A stretch of 64,000 bases of DNA, from the NCBI RefSeq assembly GCF_031082405.1, contig NZ_JAVHJU010000067.1:186001-250000 (forward strand). Direction: 5' to 3'. This document shows, one piece after another, positions 7,023-15,114 of this stretch. Within the stretch, counting starts at the first letter, position 1, and each line of letters begins with the position of its first letter. The notes under the pieces were generated by a model, which ran no database searches, was not told where the DNA came from, and saw nothing but the letters and a program-made list of their open reading frames with translations. The DNA comes from Amycolatopsis sp. A133. GTDB lineage: Bacteria; Actinomycetota; Actinomycetes; Mycobacteriales; Pseudonocardiaceae. Made by a program: the position numbers and the translations under genes.

Positions 7023-7625
7023 GTGACGGACTACGTCGACGGGTACTGCGAACGTGTCGGGCCCGGGCTCTGGGGTGAGCCGCTCAACAGTCTCGGCAAC
7101 GTCTCCCTCCTCGTTGCCGCCGTGCTCGTGTGGCGGCTGGCCAAGGGGGATCGGGCCGGGCGGGTGCTGGCCGGGCTCATCGGGGTCGTCTTCGTCGCGA
7201 GCGCCGTCTTTCACCTCCTCGCGACGCGGTGGGCCGCCGTGGCGGACTCGGTGGCGATCCTCGGGTTCGTGCTCGTGTACGCCGTGTTGTTCGCGCGCGA
7301 GTTCTGGAGCCGGCGACACGCCTGGGTCGCCGCGCCCGTATACCTCGCGCTCACCGTCGGCACCGCGTTGCTGGGCGGCGGGCTGTACCTGTCGATGTTG
7401 ATCGCGCTCGGGGTCTTCGCCGCCGTCCTCGCCTTCGCGCGTGACGCGTACTGGACGCACTTCGCCGTCGCGGGAGCGATCTTCGCGCTCTCGTTGAGCC
7501 TGCGCGCGGTCGACCGGGACGTGTGCGACTACGTCCCGGCCGGCACGCACTTCCTCTGGCACCTGCTCAACGGCGTGGTGCTCTACCTCGTCTCACGGAC
7601 GCTCGTCCTGCGAAACCGTCCTTAG
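7023..7625 (+). CDS. Ceramidase-like (CREST superfamily) membrane protein
   Basis: A 200-aa integral membrane protein with about seven hydrophobic segments. It begins with YVDGYCERVGPGLWGEPLNS and has an internal VFHLLATRWA, a glutamate/aspartate-containing VLVYAVLFAREF, and near the end GTHFLWHLLNGVVLYLVS. The order of YCER...EP.N, SAVFH and HFLWH..NG resembles alkaline ceramidase/CREST hydrolases, whose conserved Ser, Asp and three His bind zinc; here the His of VFH and of HFLWH are present. The substrate cannot be inferred. GTG 7023 is taken as the start, but GTG 7017 is also possible. The TAG stop overlaps the stop of the convergent symporter within TTAG (7622-7625). Confidence 0.6.
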   Translation: MTDYVDGYCERVGPGLWGEPLNSLGNVSLLVAAVLVWRLAKGDRAGRVLAGLIGVVFVASAVFHLLATRWAAVADSVAILGFVLVYAVLFAREFWSRRHAWVAAPVYLALTVGTALLGGGLYLSMLIALGVFAAVLAFARDAYWTHFAVAGAIFALSLSLRAVDRDVCDYVPAGTHFLWHLLNGVVLYLVSRTLVLRNRP

Positions 7626-9265
7626 TGGACGCCGATCGGGCGCAGGTTCTTGTCGTGCTCGTCGGTGTGGTAGTCCTCGGGCTCCGTGTCGTCGGTGCCG
7701 TTGAACACCTTCATCTGGCGGGCGATCACCGTGACGATCGCCGCGATCACCAGGTTGCCGATCAGGGCCACGAAGCCGACGTAGATCTGGACCTGGGAAC
7801 CCGCGAACGGGTGCCAGCCGAACAGGGACAGGTTGCCGAGCGGGAGCGCCGAGCCGCCGAAGTGGAGCTTTCCGTTGGCGGGGTTGGGGATTCCGTACAG
7901 CATGATCAAGCCCCAGCCGATGCCGACCACCCAGCCCGCGATCAGGCCCCAGCGGTGGAACCAGCGCGTGTACAGCGCCAACGCCACGGCCGGCAGCGTC
8001 TGGAGGATCAGCACGCCGCCGATGAGCTGCAGGTCGATCGAGAACTGCGGGTCGATCAGGATGATCACCGCCACCGCGCCGAGCTTCACGACCAGCGACG
8101 CGAGCTTCGCCTGCTTCGCCTCTTCCTGCGGGGTCGCGTTCTTGCGGATGTACTCCTTATAGATGTTCCTGGTCCACAGGTTGGCCGCGGCGATCGACAT
8201 GATCGCCGCCGGGACCAGGGCACCGATGCCGATCGCGGCGAAGGCGATGCCCGCGAACCACGACGCGAACGTGCTGTCGAACAGCACCGGGACGATCGTG
8301 TTGCCGTCCGGCTTGCCGGTCGCCGCGTTCGTCAGGGGCTTGATGCCCGCCGTGATCGCCACGTAGCCGAGCAGCGCCAGCAGGCCGAGCACCAGCGAGT
8401 ACGCCGGCAGGGCGACCATGTTCCGCTTGATCACGCTGCGGCCGCGGGACGCGAGCACGCTGGTCAGCGAGTGCGGGTACAGGAACAGCGCGAGCGCCGA
8501 ACCCAGCGCGAGCGTCGCGTACTGCAGCTGGTTGTTGGCGTTCAGCAGGATGCCGTCGGCCTTCGACGGGGTCTTGTCGAACTTGGCCACCGCCGTGTCG
8601 AAGATGTGCGACCAGCCGCCGAGCTTCGAGGGCAGGTAGATGATCGCCACCAGGATCACGATGTAGATCAGGATGTCCTTGACGAACGCGATCAGCGCGG
8701 GCGCCCGCAGGCCGGACTGGTAGGTGTAGAAGGCCAGGATCACGAAGGCGACCAGCAGCGGCAGGTGCCCGACGATGCCCGAGCCGTTGATGCCCATCGT
8801 CCGCAGCACGGCTTCGAGGCCGACCAGCTGCAGCGCGATGTACGGCATCGTCGCGACGATGCCGGTGATCGCCACCAGCAGCGCGAGGATCGGCGAGCCG
8901 AAGCGGCCGCGCACGAAGTCGGCCGGGGTGACGTAGCCGCGCACCCGCGAGACCGACCACATCCGCAGCGCCGGGAGCAGGACGATCGGGTAGACGACGA
9001 TCGTGTACGGCAGCGCGTAGAGGCCGAGCGCGCCGGCGCTGAAGACCAGGGCAGGCACCGCGACGAACGTGTACGCCGTGTAGAGGTCACCGCCGAGCAG
9101 GAACCAGGTGATCCACGAGCCGAACTTGCGGCCGCCGAGGCCCCATTCGTCCAGGTGGTCCAGCGTGCTGCCCCGTTGCCAGCGCGACGCCAGGAAGCCG
9201 AGCACGGTGACCAGGGCGAACAGGATCGTGAAGATGATCAGCTCGGGCCACTGCAGGTTGCTCAT
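7622..9265 (-). CDS. Sodium:solute symporter (SSS family, MctP-like)
   Basis: A 547-aa protein with about 13 membrane helices. It starts MSNLQWPELIIFTILFALVT and has the SSS hallmarks: LGGRKFGSWITWFLLGGDLYTAYTFVAVP in the second helix region, a long LVGLEAVLRTMGI loop and FASWFAGIAFAAIGIGALVPAAIMSIAAANLWTRNIY. The tail is acidic and cytoplasmic. Paired with a small DUF3311 protein, the usual partner of this actinobacterial subfamily, it probably imports a short-chain monocarboxylate with sodium or protons. Its ATG overlaps the stop of that partner by 4 bp (ATGA), so the two are translationally coupled. Confidence 0.88.
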   Translation of the reverse strand: MSNLQWPELIIFTILFALVTVLGFLASRWQRGSTLDHLDEWGLGGRKFGSWITWFLLGGDLYTAYTFVAVPALVFSAGALGLYALPYTIVVYPIVLLPALRMWSVSRVRGYVTPADFVRGRFGSPILALLVAITGIVATMPYIALQLVGLEAVLRTMGINGSGIVGHLPLLVAFVILAFYTYQSGLRAPALIAFVKDILIYIVILVAIIYLPSKLGGWSHIFDTAVAKFDKTPSKADGILLNANNQLQYATLALGSALALFLYPHSLTSVLASRGRSVIKRNMVALPAYSLVLGLLALLGYVAITAGIKPLTNAATGKPDGNTIVPVLFDSTFASWFAGIAFAAIGIGALVPAAIMSIAAANLWTRNIYKEYIRKNATPQEEAKQAKLASLVVKLGAVAVIILIDPQFSIDLQLIGGVLILQTLPAVALALYTRWFHRWGLIAGWVVGIGWGLIMLYGIPNPANGKLHFGGSALPLGNLSLFGWHPFAGSQVQIYVGFVALIGNLVIAAIVTVIARQMKVFNGTDDTEPEDYHTDEHDKNLRPIGVH

Positions 9266-9540
9266 CGAGCGTTCCCCTCGTCCAGATCTTCGACGCTCAG
9301 CGCATCCGGGGCGTCAACGGTCGGCTTGTCCCGGGTCATCAGGTAGACGATCCAGGTGCTCAGCACCCCGACCGCGACCATGAGGAACTGGAACCAGTAG
9401 AAGAACGGCATCCCGAACAACCGCGGACCGTCCAAGTTGAACAACGGCGTGACCAGGACAATCAGCGGAACGATCAGGAGCAGGTTCCACGGGCTGAACT
9501 GAAACCCGCGCACCTTTCCGTCGTGCTTCACAGTCGACAT
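9262..9540 (-). CDS. DUF3311 small membrane protein (symporter partner)
   Basis: A 92-aa protein with two transmembrane helices (NLLLIVPLIVLVTPLFNLDGP and FFYWFQFLMVAVGVLSTWIVYLMT). This is the DUF3311 layout, with PLFN between the helices. Such proteins are nearly always encoded immediately before an SSS symporter, as here, and are thought to be accessory subunits. The ATG at 9540 opens the two-gene operon; its stop overlaps the symporter start. Confidence 0.85.
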   Translation of the reverse strand: MSTVKHDGKVRGFQFSPWNLLLIVPLIVLVTPLFNLDGPRLFGMPFFYWFQFLMVAVGVLSTWIVYLMTRDKPTVDAPDALSVEDLDEGNAR

Positions 9541-9590
9541 CGGACCTCACCTAACACTCCCGTAACCGACCGCCTGACCTTAAGACCTGG

Positions 9591-9605
9591 GTGACAGCGA
9601 GTCAC
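9591..9605. promoter_or_regulatory. Short dyad between DUF3311 and TAP-like peptidase genes
   Basis: GTGAC-AGCGA-GTCAC is a 5-bp dyad with a 5-bp spacer in the 188-bp divergent intergenic region, 51 bp from the DUF3311 start. It is a weak operator candidate; no regulator is adjacent. Confidence 0.3.
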
Positions 9606-9728
9606 GTCTGTCCGATATCGATTTGATCGCCCCGGTCGCCGATGCCGACCAACGTCGCTTGCCCCGCCCTCGCGAGCCCGATATCAATAGCCCGACTCCG
9701 CACGCGCAAACCCAAAAGGGGCAACCGT

Positions 9729-11348
9729 ATGACACGACTCCGCTACGCGGTGGTGATCCCGGCGATCGCCGGCACCCTGCTGGCCGGGTTCACTCCTGCG
9801 TTCGCAGGTCCGGAGGTCGCGGCCGGTAAGCAGCCGCTGAACTCCACGAACATCCCGGCGCAGTACGCGAACCAGAAGCTCGACTGGCACAAGTGCGCAG
9901 TCCCCTCCGAGCTGCCGACGGCCCCGCCCGCCGGCGCCGAGGACATGGAGTGCGCGACCTACAAGACCCCGCGCAACTGGTACCAGGCGAACGCCCAGAT
10001 CGACCTGACCATCGCGGTCAGCCGCCTGAAGGCGACCAAGGACGCGACCGCCAGCGTCGTCACCAACCCCGGCGGCCCGGGCGCCCCCGGCCGCAACTTC
10101 CCGGCCCGCCTGCGCAACCAGGTCAAGCTGCGCGAGCACCAGGAGATCGTCGGGTTCGACCCGCGCGGCACCGGCAAGAGCACCAACATCACCTGCGGTG
10201 GCGCCATCGGCACCGGTTCGGACCTGGACCCGCGTGACCGGGACCGCGGCAACCTGAACCTGATCCTGCAGGCGACGAAGTACGCGGCGCTGTCCTGCCA
10301 GCAGAAGTCCGGCGAGCTGGGTCCGCTGATCAACACCGACCAGACGGTCAAGGACATCGACCTGCTGCGCGTGCTGCTCGGCCGGGACAAGATCAACTGG
10401 GTCGGCTACTCGGCGGGCACCTGGATGGGCGCGCACTACGCCCAGGCCTACCCGACGCGCACCGGCCGGTTCGTGCTCGACTCGGCCACCGAGTTCACCA
10501 CGACCTGGCAGAAGTCGTTCGACTGGCAGCCGCTCGGCTTCGAGCGCCGCTGGCGGCAGGACTTCCTCCCGTGGATGGCGAAGTACGACAAGCTCTACCA
10601 CTTCGGCACCACCGGCGAGGCGGCCCGCCAGACCTACGAGCAGGTCCGCTACGCCCTGACCCAGGGCGCGGTCACCCTGCCCGACGGTTCGACCGTGTCG
10701 GCCAACGGCCTCGACTCGTTCATCGCGTCGCAGATCTACTCCAAGCGCGCCTTCCCCGGCCTGGCCGACTACCTGGTCAGCGTCCGCACGCTGACCCAGG
10801 GCACCGCTTCGGCGCAGGCCAAGTCCGCGGCCGCGCAGAAGGTCAAGGCCGGAGACAAGAGCACCGTCACCTACGGCCCGCAGCCGCTGATGGTCCCGGC
10901 CGACGGCGACTCCTACGACGCCAGCTTCTGGACGATCCCCTGCAACGAGGGTCCGTGGACCGGCTCGCCCAACAGCGCCATCAAGGACTCGCAGAAGCTG
11001 ATCGACAAGCAGCTGCCGCTCCTGGGGGCCGGCTGGTTCATCCAGCCGTGCCTGTTCTGGAAGAAGCCGCCGGCCCCGCTCCCGGTGCTGGACGGCAAGG
11101 GTGTCCCCCCGGTGCTGATCGTCGAGTCGGAGCACGACCCGGCGACGCCGCTCGAGGGCGCGAAGCGCGCGCACAAGGCGTTCGCGGGTTCGCGGATGCT
11201 GACGATCACCGGCGAGGGTGACCACGGCATCTACGCCGGCGGCAACGCGGGTGTGGACAAGGTCGTGGAGGCCTACCTGATCGACGGCGTCGTGCCGAAC
11301 GACCAGAGCCTGCCCGGCATGCCACTTCCGGTGCCCGCGGGCGCCTGA
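9729..11348 (+). CDS. Secreted alpha/beta hydrolase, TAP-like tripeptidyl aminopeptidase
   Basis: A 539-aa exported peptidase. The N-terminal signal peptide MTRLRYAVVIPAIAGTLLAG ends near AFA-GPE (residue 26/27). The oxyanion region VVTNPGGPGAPG (about 110-121) and the nucleophile elbow GYSAG with Ser228 define an alpha/beta hydrolase. Asp470 (ESEHDPATP) and His499 (GDHGIYAGGN) complete the triad and fall in the C-terminal TAP-like domain. Homologues in Streptomyces remove tripeptides from secreted proteins. ATG 9729 is set by AAAAGGGG 7 nt upstream and by the signal peptide; the in-frame extension upstream has no export logic. It stands alone, closed by a strong terminator. Confidence 0.9.
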   Translation: MTRLRYAVVIPAIAGTLLAGFTPAFAGPEVAAGKQPLNSTNIPAQYANQKLDWHKCAVPSELPTAPPAGAEDMECATYKTPRNWYQANAQIDLTIAVSRLKATKDATASVVTNPGGPGAPGRNFPARLRNQVKLREHQEIVGFDPRGTGKSTNITCGGAIGTGSDLDPRDRDRGNLNLILQATKYAALSCQQKSGELGPLINTDQTVKDIDLLRVLLGRDKINWVGYSAGTWMGAHYAQAYPTRTGRFVLDSATEFTTTWQKSFDWQPLGFERRWRQDFLPWMAKYDKLYHFGTTGEAARQTYEQVRYALTQGAVTLPDGSTVSANGLDSFIASQIYSKRAFPGLADYLVSVRTLTQGTASAQAKSAAAQKVKAGDKSTVTYGPQPLMVPADGDSYDASFWTIPCNEGPWTGSPNSAIKDSQKLIDKQLPLLGAGWFIQPCLFWKKPPAPLPVLDGKGVPPVLIVESEHDPATPLEGAKRAHKAFAGSRMLTITGEGDHGIYAGGNAGVDKVVEAYLIDGVVPNDQSLPGMPLPVPAGA

Positions 11349-11369
11349 CACCACAAGGGCTAGTGGCGG

Positions 11370-11400
11370 CCCCGCCGAACTCCGGTTCGGCGGGGCTTTT
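11370..11400 (+). terminator. Intrinsic terminator of the TAP-like gene
   Basis: Perfect 11-bp stem CCCCGCCGAAC / GTTCGGCGGGG with a TCCG tetraloop, followed by CTTTT. Confidence 0.9.
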
Positions 11401-11418
11401 CCACACCTGTGCACAGAG

Positions 11419-11439
11419 TTGTCCACAGGCGGTGGATAA
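11419..11439. promoter_or_regulatory. DnaA-box-like pair upstream of the XRE gene
   Basis: TTGTCCACA (11419-11427) equals the actinobacterial DnaA box. GGTGGATAA (11431-11439) is a near-match on the other strand. Together they make an inverted repeat with one mismatch (GAGTTGTCCAC / GTGGATAACTC) just upstream of a -10 (TAGAAT, 11452-11457). It may be a DnaA site or the XRE operator. Confidence 0.45.
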
Positions 11440-11464
11440 CTCATCTGGTATTAGAATCACGCCC

Positions 11465-11737
11465 ATGGTGCGGGTACCGCTGACGGATGAAGAACGCGAA
11501 CGGGGCGAACGCCTCGGCCAGGCGCTGCGGGCGGCGCGGGCCGGCCGGAGCATGGTCGACGTCGCCGCCGAGGCGGGGATCTCGGTCGAGACGCTCCGGA
11601 AGATCGAAACCGGCCGCATCCCGACGCCGGCGTTCTTCACGGTCGCGGCCATCGCCGACGCCGTCGGCCTGCCGCTGGAGGAGCTGCGCGCGGCCGTCAC
11701 CCCCGCCGCGTCACCACCGCTTTCCCAGGCCAGTTAG
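11465..11737 (+). CDS. XRE family helix-turn-helix regulator
   Basis: A 90-aa protein that is essentially one XRE/Cro DNA-binding domain: LGQALRAARAGRSMVDVAAEAGISVETLRKIETGRIPTPAFFTVAAIADAVGLPLEELRA. Helices 2-3 (MVDVAAEAGISVETLRKIE) are canonical. There is no sensor domain. ATG 11465 follows TAGAAT by 7 nt without a Shine-Dalgarno sequence, which suggests a leaderless transcript. It converges on the EndoU/immunity-like gene and shares TTAG (11734-11737) with it. This position could reflect antitoxin-type or local control, but no direct link is shown. Confidence 0.85.
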   Translation: MVRVPLTDEERERGERLGQALRAARAGRSMVDVAAEAGISVETLRKIETGRIPTPAFFTVAAIADAVGLPLEELRAAVTPAASPPLSQAS

Positions 11738-12312
11738 GCCGGACGCAGCTGCTTGAGGATGTGCTCGCGGTCGTTGAGGAACGCGCAGCCCGGCACCGGC
11801 AGGTCGTAGCTGTTGAGCAGCTTCTCGAAGTCGGAGAACTCGTCCGCGGAGAAGCCGAAGCCGACCCGGACGGCGTGCGCGGCCAGCACGTCGGCCAGCT
11901 CTTCCCACTCGCCGGCCCACAGCAGCGTGCGGTAGTGGGTGTAGTCCTCCGGGGAGAGCCGGTTGCCGAGCGTGGTCAGCACGCTGTCGGCGAAGAAGCT
12001 GATCCGGTTGCCCTTGAGGTCGGCGACCGTCGGGTTCGCCGGGTCCCGCGCGGTGTCGGGGTTGCGGACGACGCCCGGTCCGGCCACCGGGTAGGCGGTG
12101 TGCACGTGCCCGTCGTCCTCGACCAGGACGATCAGGTGCACGTTGAACCGCTCGCCGGCACAGCGCCAGCGGCCGTTGCGCTGCTGCCGCCGGGCCTCGC
12201 TGGGGTCGTTGGCGACGTCCTTGACCACCGAGATGATGTGCTCGTCGGTCCAGCCGGCCGGGAACTCGCTGGTCGCCCTGCGCCCGACGCCCGGTGCGTG
12301 CCCGCCGCCCAC
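11734..12312 (-). CDS. EndoU-like nuclease fragment fused to an immunity-like domain
   Basis: A 192-aa product. Residues 3 to about 85 resemble the C-terminal two thirds of a bacterial EndoU toxin domain: GGGHAPGVGRRATSEFPAGW, TDEHIISVVKDVANDPSEAR, NGRWRCAGERFNVHLIVLV and HTAYPVAGPGVV. EndoU enzymes are RNases of polymorphic toxins and need two His and a Thr/Tyr region. Here the second His (GGGH) and TAYP are present, but the first His motif (HxxxGD) would lie upstream of the start and is absent. Residues about 100-192 (FFADSVLTTLGNRLSPEDYT, LLWAGEWEELADVLAAH, then LLNSYDLPVPG) look like a small helical immunity protein. GTG 12312 has GGGAG 6-7 nt upstream. It is the last gene of an LLM-ABC operon. 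Whether it is a degenerate toxin, a natural fusion or a different function is open. Confidence 0.55.
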   Translation of the reverse strand: MGGGHAPGVGRRATSEFPAGWTDEHIISVVKDVANDPSEARRQQRNGRWRCAGERFNVHLIVLVEDDGHVHTAYPVAGPGVVRNPDTARDPANPTVADLKGNRISFFADSVLTTLGNRLSPEDYTHYRTLLWAGEWEELADVLAAHAVRVGFGFSADEFSDFEKLLNSYDLPVPGCAFLNDREHILKQLRPA

Positions 12313-12343
12313 TGGCTGCTCCCTTCGTCGCACCGAGGGTAGG

Positions 12344-13621
12344 TCAAACGGCGGCGGCGAGCAGCACGATGCCGACCACCTGCAGGTCGAGTCCGCGGAA
12401 GAGCTGCCGGACGAGGTTGGCGGGCATCGGGCCCATCGGCGTGTCCACGAACGCGGGATTGCCGTAGTCAACGGCGGTCCGGGTGACCGTGCGCAGGATC
12501 GAAAGCACCGACAGCGGCACGGCGAGCCACGCGGTCGCGGCGAACGACGTCCCACCCGCGAGGGTGACCACGAACAGCACCGCCGCCCAGAGCAGGCCCA
12601 CGCCGGTGAGGACCAGACCGTGGGCCAGGACCAGCTCGCGGTCCGCCGACCCCAGCCAGCGCCGCCGTCCCGGGTTGCGCCAGAGCTCGCCGAGCCCGCC
12701 GCCGAACGGCGTCAGCGCGACGTACGCGCCGATGCCGATCAGGACCGCGCCCGGCACCGTCGGCACCGCGATGTGCGCGACGACGACGGCGAGGCCGATC
12801 AGCAGCGCCGCGCCCGCGTACCGGGAGCGGCCGAGCGTGCCCGCCCAGGCCAGCCGCAACGGCGTCGGGCGGCGCAGCGAGAGCCCGCCGGCCGGCGCGG
12901 ACGGCGGGAGCAGCATCATCGGGTCGAGGAAGGTGACGGCGACCGAGCGCAGCACCCGGCCGTCCCACCCGGCGAGCAGCGTCGCCCGGCCGGCGCGCGA
13001 GACCGGGGCACCGCCGAACGCCAGCGGCAGCGCGGCGGCCAGCACCCCCGCCGCGACGAACTGGACGGTCGCCGGGCCGAGGCCGAGCGCGGCGATCCCC
13101 AGGCCGAGGACCGCGAGCACCAGCGGACCGAGTGCGTCGAAGCGCAGCGACGTCCGCCGCGCCGAAGCGAACGCCGCCACCCCGGTCGCGACGACGATCG
13201 CGACCGCCGCGCGCCACTGCTCCAGCCCGGCGCCGCCGACGGCGAGCAGCAGCGCGGCCAGGTAGCCGGTCACCGCGACCACGCCGGTCCACGCGCCGAG
13301 CAGCCGCAGCGTGACGACGCGGCCGCGGTCCACCGGGGCGAAGTCGAGCCAGGTCAGCTCCGCCGGTTCGACCCACGCGAAGCCGCGGCGCAGCAGGCCA
13401 CGCCAGCCGACCGCGCAGCAGAGCGTCAGCAGGCCCAGCACCGCGGGAAAATCCACAGTGGACGATCCGTAGAGCGCCGGGCGCCAGCCGTCGACGTGGA
13501 AGAACGCGGTGAACAGGAACCCGAAGCCGAACAGGAAGACGAAGGTGGCGGTGTCGCCGCTGAAGACCCCGCCGAACCGCTTGCGACCCGGGATCCGCAT
13601 CCGCCTCGGCGTCTGCGTCAC
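12344..13621 (-). CDS. ABC transporter permease (unassigned type)
   Basis: A 425-aa polytopic membrane protein with roughly 10-12 hydrophobic segments, for instance TATFVFLFGFGFLFTAFF, VDFPAVLGLLTLCCAVGW, LLGAWTGVVAVTGYLAALLL and TPFGGGLGELW near the end. No known permease family is evident. The role is inferred from the preceding ATP-binding gene, whose stop overlaps this GTG start by 4 bp (GTGA, 13618-13621). The substrate is unknown. A 31-bp gap separates it from the EndoU/immunity-like gene downstream. Confidence 0.65.
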   Translation of the reverse strand: MTQTPRRMRIPGRKRFGGVFSGDTATFVFLFGFGFLFTAFFHVDGWRPALYGSSTVDFPAVLGLLTLCCAVGWRGLLRRGFAWVEPAELTWLDFAPVDRGRVVTLRLLGAWTGVVAVTGYLAALLLAVGGAGLEQWRAAVAIVVATGVAAFASARRTSLRFDALGPLVLAVLGLGIAALGLGPATVQFVAAGVLAAALPLAFGGAPVSRAGRATLLAGWDGRVLRSVAVTFLDPMMLLPPSAPAGGLSLRRPTPLRLAWAGTLGRSRYAGAALLIGLAVVVAHIAVPTVPGAVLIGIGAYVALTPFGGGLGELWRNPGRRRWLGSADRELVLAHGLVLTGVGLLWAAVLFVVTLAGGTSFAATAWLAVPLSVLSILRTVTRTAVDYGNPAFVDTPMGPMPANLVRQLFRGLDLQVVGIVLLAAAV

Positions 13622-14223
13622 CACAGTTCGAGCACGCTGTCCGCAGCCTCCAGCAGCGGCGGGTGGTGGGTGGCCACCACGACCGCCGCGCCGGCCGCCG
13701 TCGACCGGGCGATCACCTCGACCAGCCATTCCTTGCCCGCGGTATCCAGCGCGCGTTCCGGCTCGTCCAGCAGGAGCACCCGGTGCGGCCGGGCGGTGAC
13801 GCCGAGCAGCAGCAGGCGACGACGCTGGCCCGCGGAAAAGTGCCCCGACGTCACGCGCATGCGTTCACCCAGGCCCGCGTCGCGCAGCAGTTCCTCGTGG
13901 TCGCCGAGGTCGGTGCCGAACGAGCCGGCCAGGAGCTCGAGGTGCTGCAGCGGCGTCAGCTCGGCGAAGAAGTCGGAGTCGTCGAACAGCACCGACACCT
14001 TGCGCCGGAATTCGACGTCCCGCTCGTCCGGCGTCCGGCCGTCCACCAGCACGCGGCCGCGCTGCGGCTTCTGCATCCCGTAGAAGCAGCGCATCAACGT
14101 CGACTTGCCGACCCCGTTGGGCCCGACGATCGCGGCGCACTCGCCGGGGTCGACGGTGAAGTCGAGGTCGTCGAACAGCCACAGCTCGCCGGCCCGGACG
14201 CCGAGCGCTTTCGCGTCGATCAT
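13618..14223 (-). CDS. ABC transporter ATP-binding protein
   Basis: A short 201-aa ABC ATPase. Walker A GPNGVGKST, the signature-like HFSAGQRRRLLLLG (SAGQ in place of SGGQ), Walker B VLLLDEPERALD and switch His in VVATHHPP are in order. The Q-loop region reads SVLFDDSDFFAELTPLQH, without the usual Gln next to the strand. It drives the adjacent permease. ATG 14223 overlaps the stop of the LLM gene (ATGA, 14220-14223), so it is coupled to a redox enzyme upstream. Confidence 0.85.
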   Translation of the reverse strand: MIDAKALGVRAGELWLFDDLDFTVDPGECAAIVGPNGVGKSTLMRCFYGMQKPQRGRVLVDGRTPDERDVEFRRKVSVLFDDSDFFAELTPLQHLELLAGSFGTDLGDHEELLRDAGLGERMRVTSGHFSAGQRRRLLLLGVTARPHRVLLLDEPERALDTAGKEWLVEVIARSTAAGAAVVVATHHPPLLEAADSVLELW

Positions 14224-15101
14224 CGGAGGTGTTCGAGGACCGGCGCGAACTCCTCCAGGAACGGTTCCAGGATGGTGAAGTAACCGAAGCCGAACCGCTC
14301 CCGGTGCCCGCGGATCTGGTCGGCGATCTGCGCGGGGGTGCCGACGAAGGCGACCGGCAGCTCGCCGGCCGCCTCGGCGGTCAACCGGCCGCCGACGAGC
14401 TTTTCGACCTCGGCGAGGCCGGCCGCGCGGTCGTTCGTCACCTTCACGTACTGGCAGAGCAGGTTGAACTCGACTTCGGACGCGCGCTCGCCGAGCTTCG
14501 CCCGGACGAACGCCACCCGCTCGTCGACCTCCTCGGGAGCGGCCGCCGCCAGTGGCGCGCCGTCGGGGGTCTTGGTGGTGCCGGTGAAGCCGATGATGTC
14601 GGCGTGCTCGGCGGCCAGCGTCAGCACCCGGTCGCCGCGGCCCCCGAGCAGCAGCGGCGGCCCGGCCGGGCGCACCGGCGCCGGCTTGTGCTCCGGGTCG
14701 GCGTACAGCCGCTTGAGCTCGGTGATCGTCCGCTCGAGGTGGTCGACGCGCTCACGGGCCGAGGGGAACGGCATCCCGGCGGCCTCGAACTCCGCCTTGA
14801 CGTACCCGGCGCCGAGCCCCAGCTCCAGCCGTCCGCCGGTGAACTGGTCGGTGCCCGTGACGTCCCGGGCCAGCAGCACCGGGTTGTAGAACGGCGTGTT
14901 CAGCACGAAGGTGTTCAGCTTGACACGCGAAGTGACCTCGCCGGCGAGCACGAGCGCCGGGAAGGGCGGCGCCATGCCGAGGTGGTCGGCCGCCGACAGG
15001 ACGTCGTAGCCGAGGTCCTCGGCCTTGCGGCACTTCTCGACCCAGGCGGCGCGGCTGTCCGGCACGACCATGTTGACGCCGAAGCGGAAATCCCCAGTCA
15101 T
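14220..15101 (-). CDS. LLM-class F420-dependent oxidoreductase (copy B)
   Basis: A 293-aa luciferase-like TIM-barrel enzyme. Typical sequence: FRFGVNMVVPDSRAAWVEKC, EDLGYDVLSAADHLG, TFVLNTPFYNPVLLARDVTG, GGRLELGLGAGYVKAEFEAAG and GGRGDRVLTLAAEHADIIGFTG. It belongs to the TIGR03621-like actinobacterial F420 subfamily, in which cofactor F420 rather than FMN supplies hydride; the substrate is unknown. It lies 13 bp after a paralogue with the same architecture, so the two arose by tandem duplication. Its stop overlaps the ABC ATPase start. Confidence 0.85.
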   Translation of the reverse strand: MTGDFRFGVNMVVPDSRAAWVEKCRKAEDLGYDVLSAADHLGMAPPFPALVLAGEVTSRVKLNTFVLNTPFYNPVLLARDVTGTDQFTGGRLELGLGAGYVKAEFEAAGMPFPSARERVDHLERTITELKRLYADPEHKPAPVRPAGPPLLLGGRGDRVLTLAAEHADIIGFTGTTKTPDGAPLAAAAPEEVDERVAFVRAKLGERASEVEFNLLCQYVKVTNDRAAGLAEVEKLVGGRLTAEAAGELPVAFVGTPAQIADQIRGHRERFGFGYFTILEPFLEEFAPVLEHLR

Positions 15102-15114
15102 ACGGACAAGGTAC

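Noticed and set aside
7523..9346. Open frame of about 600 codons antisense to the symporter
   Set aside because: The translation is His/Arg/Gln-rich low-complexity sequence, while the opposite strand encodes a clear SSS symporter with membrane helices.
12098..14083. A 661-codon open frame antisense to the ABC permease and ATPase
   Set aside because: No motifs and shadow composition; the minus strand has Walker motifs and 4-bp coupled starts.
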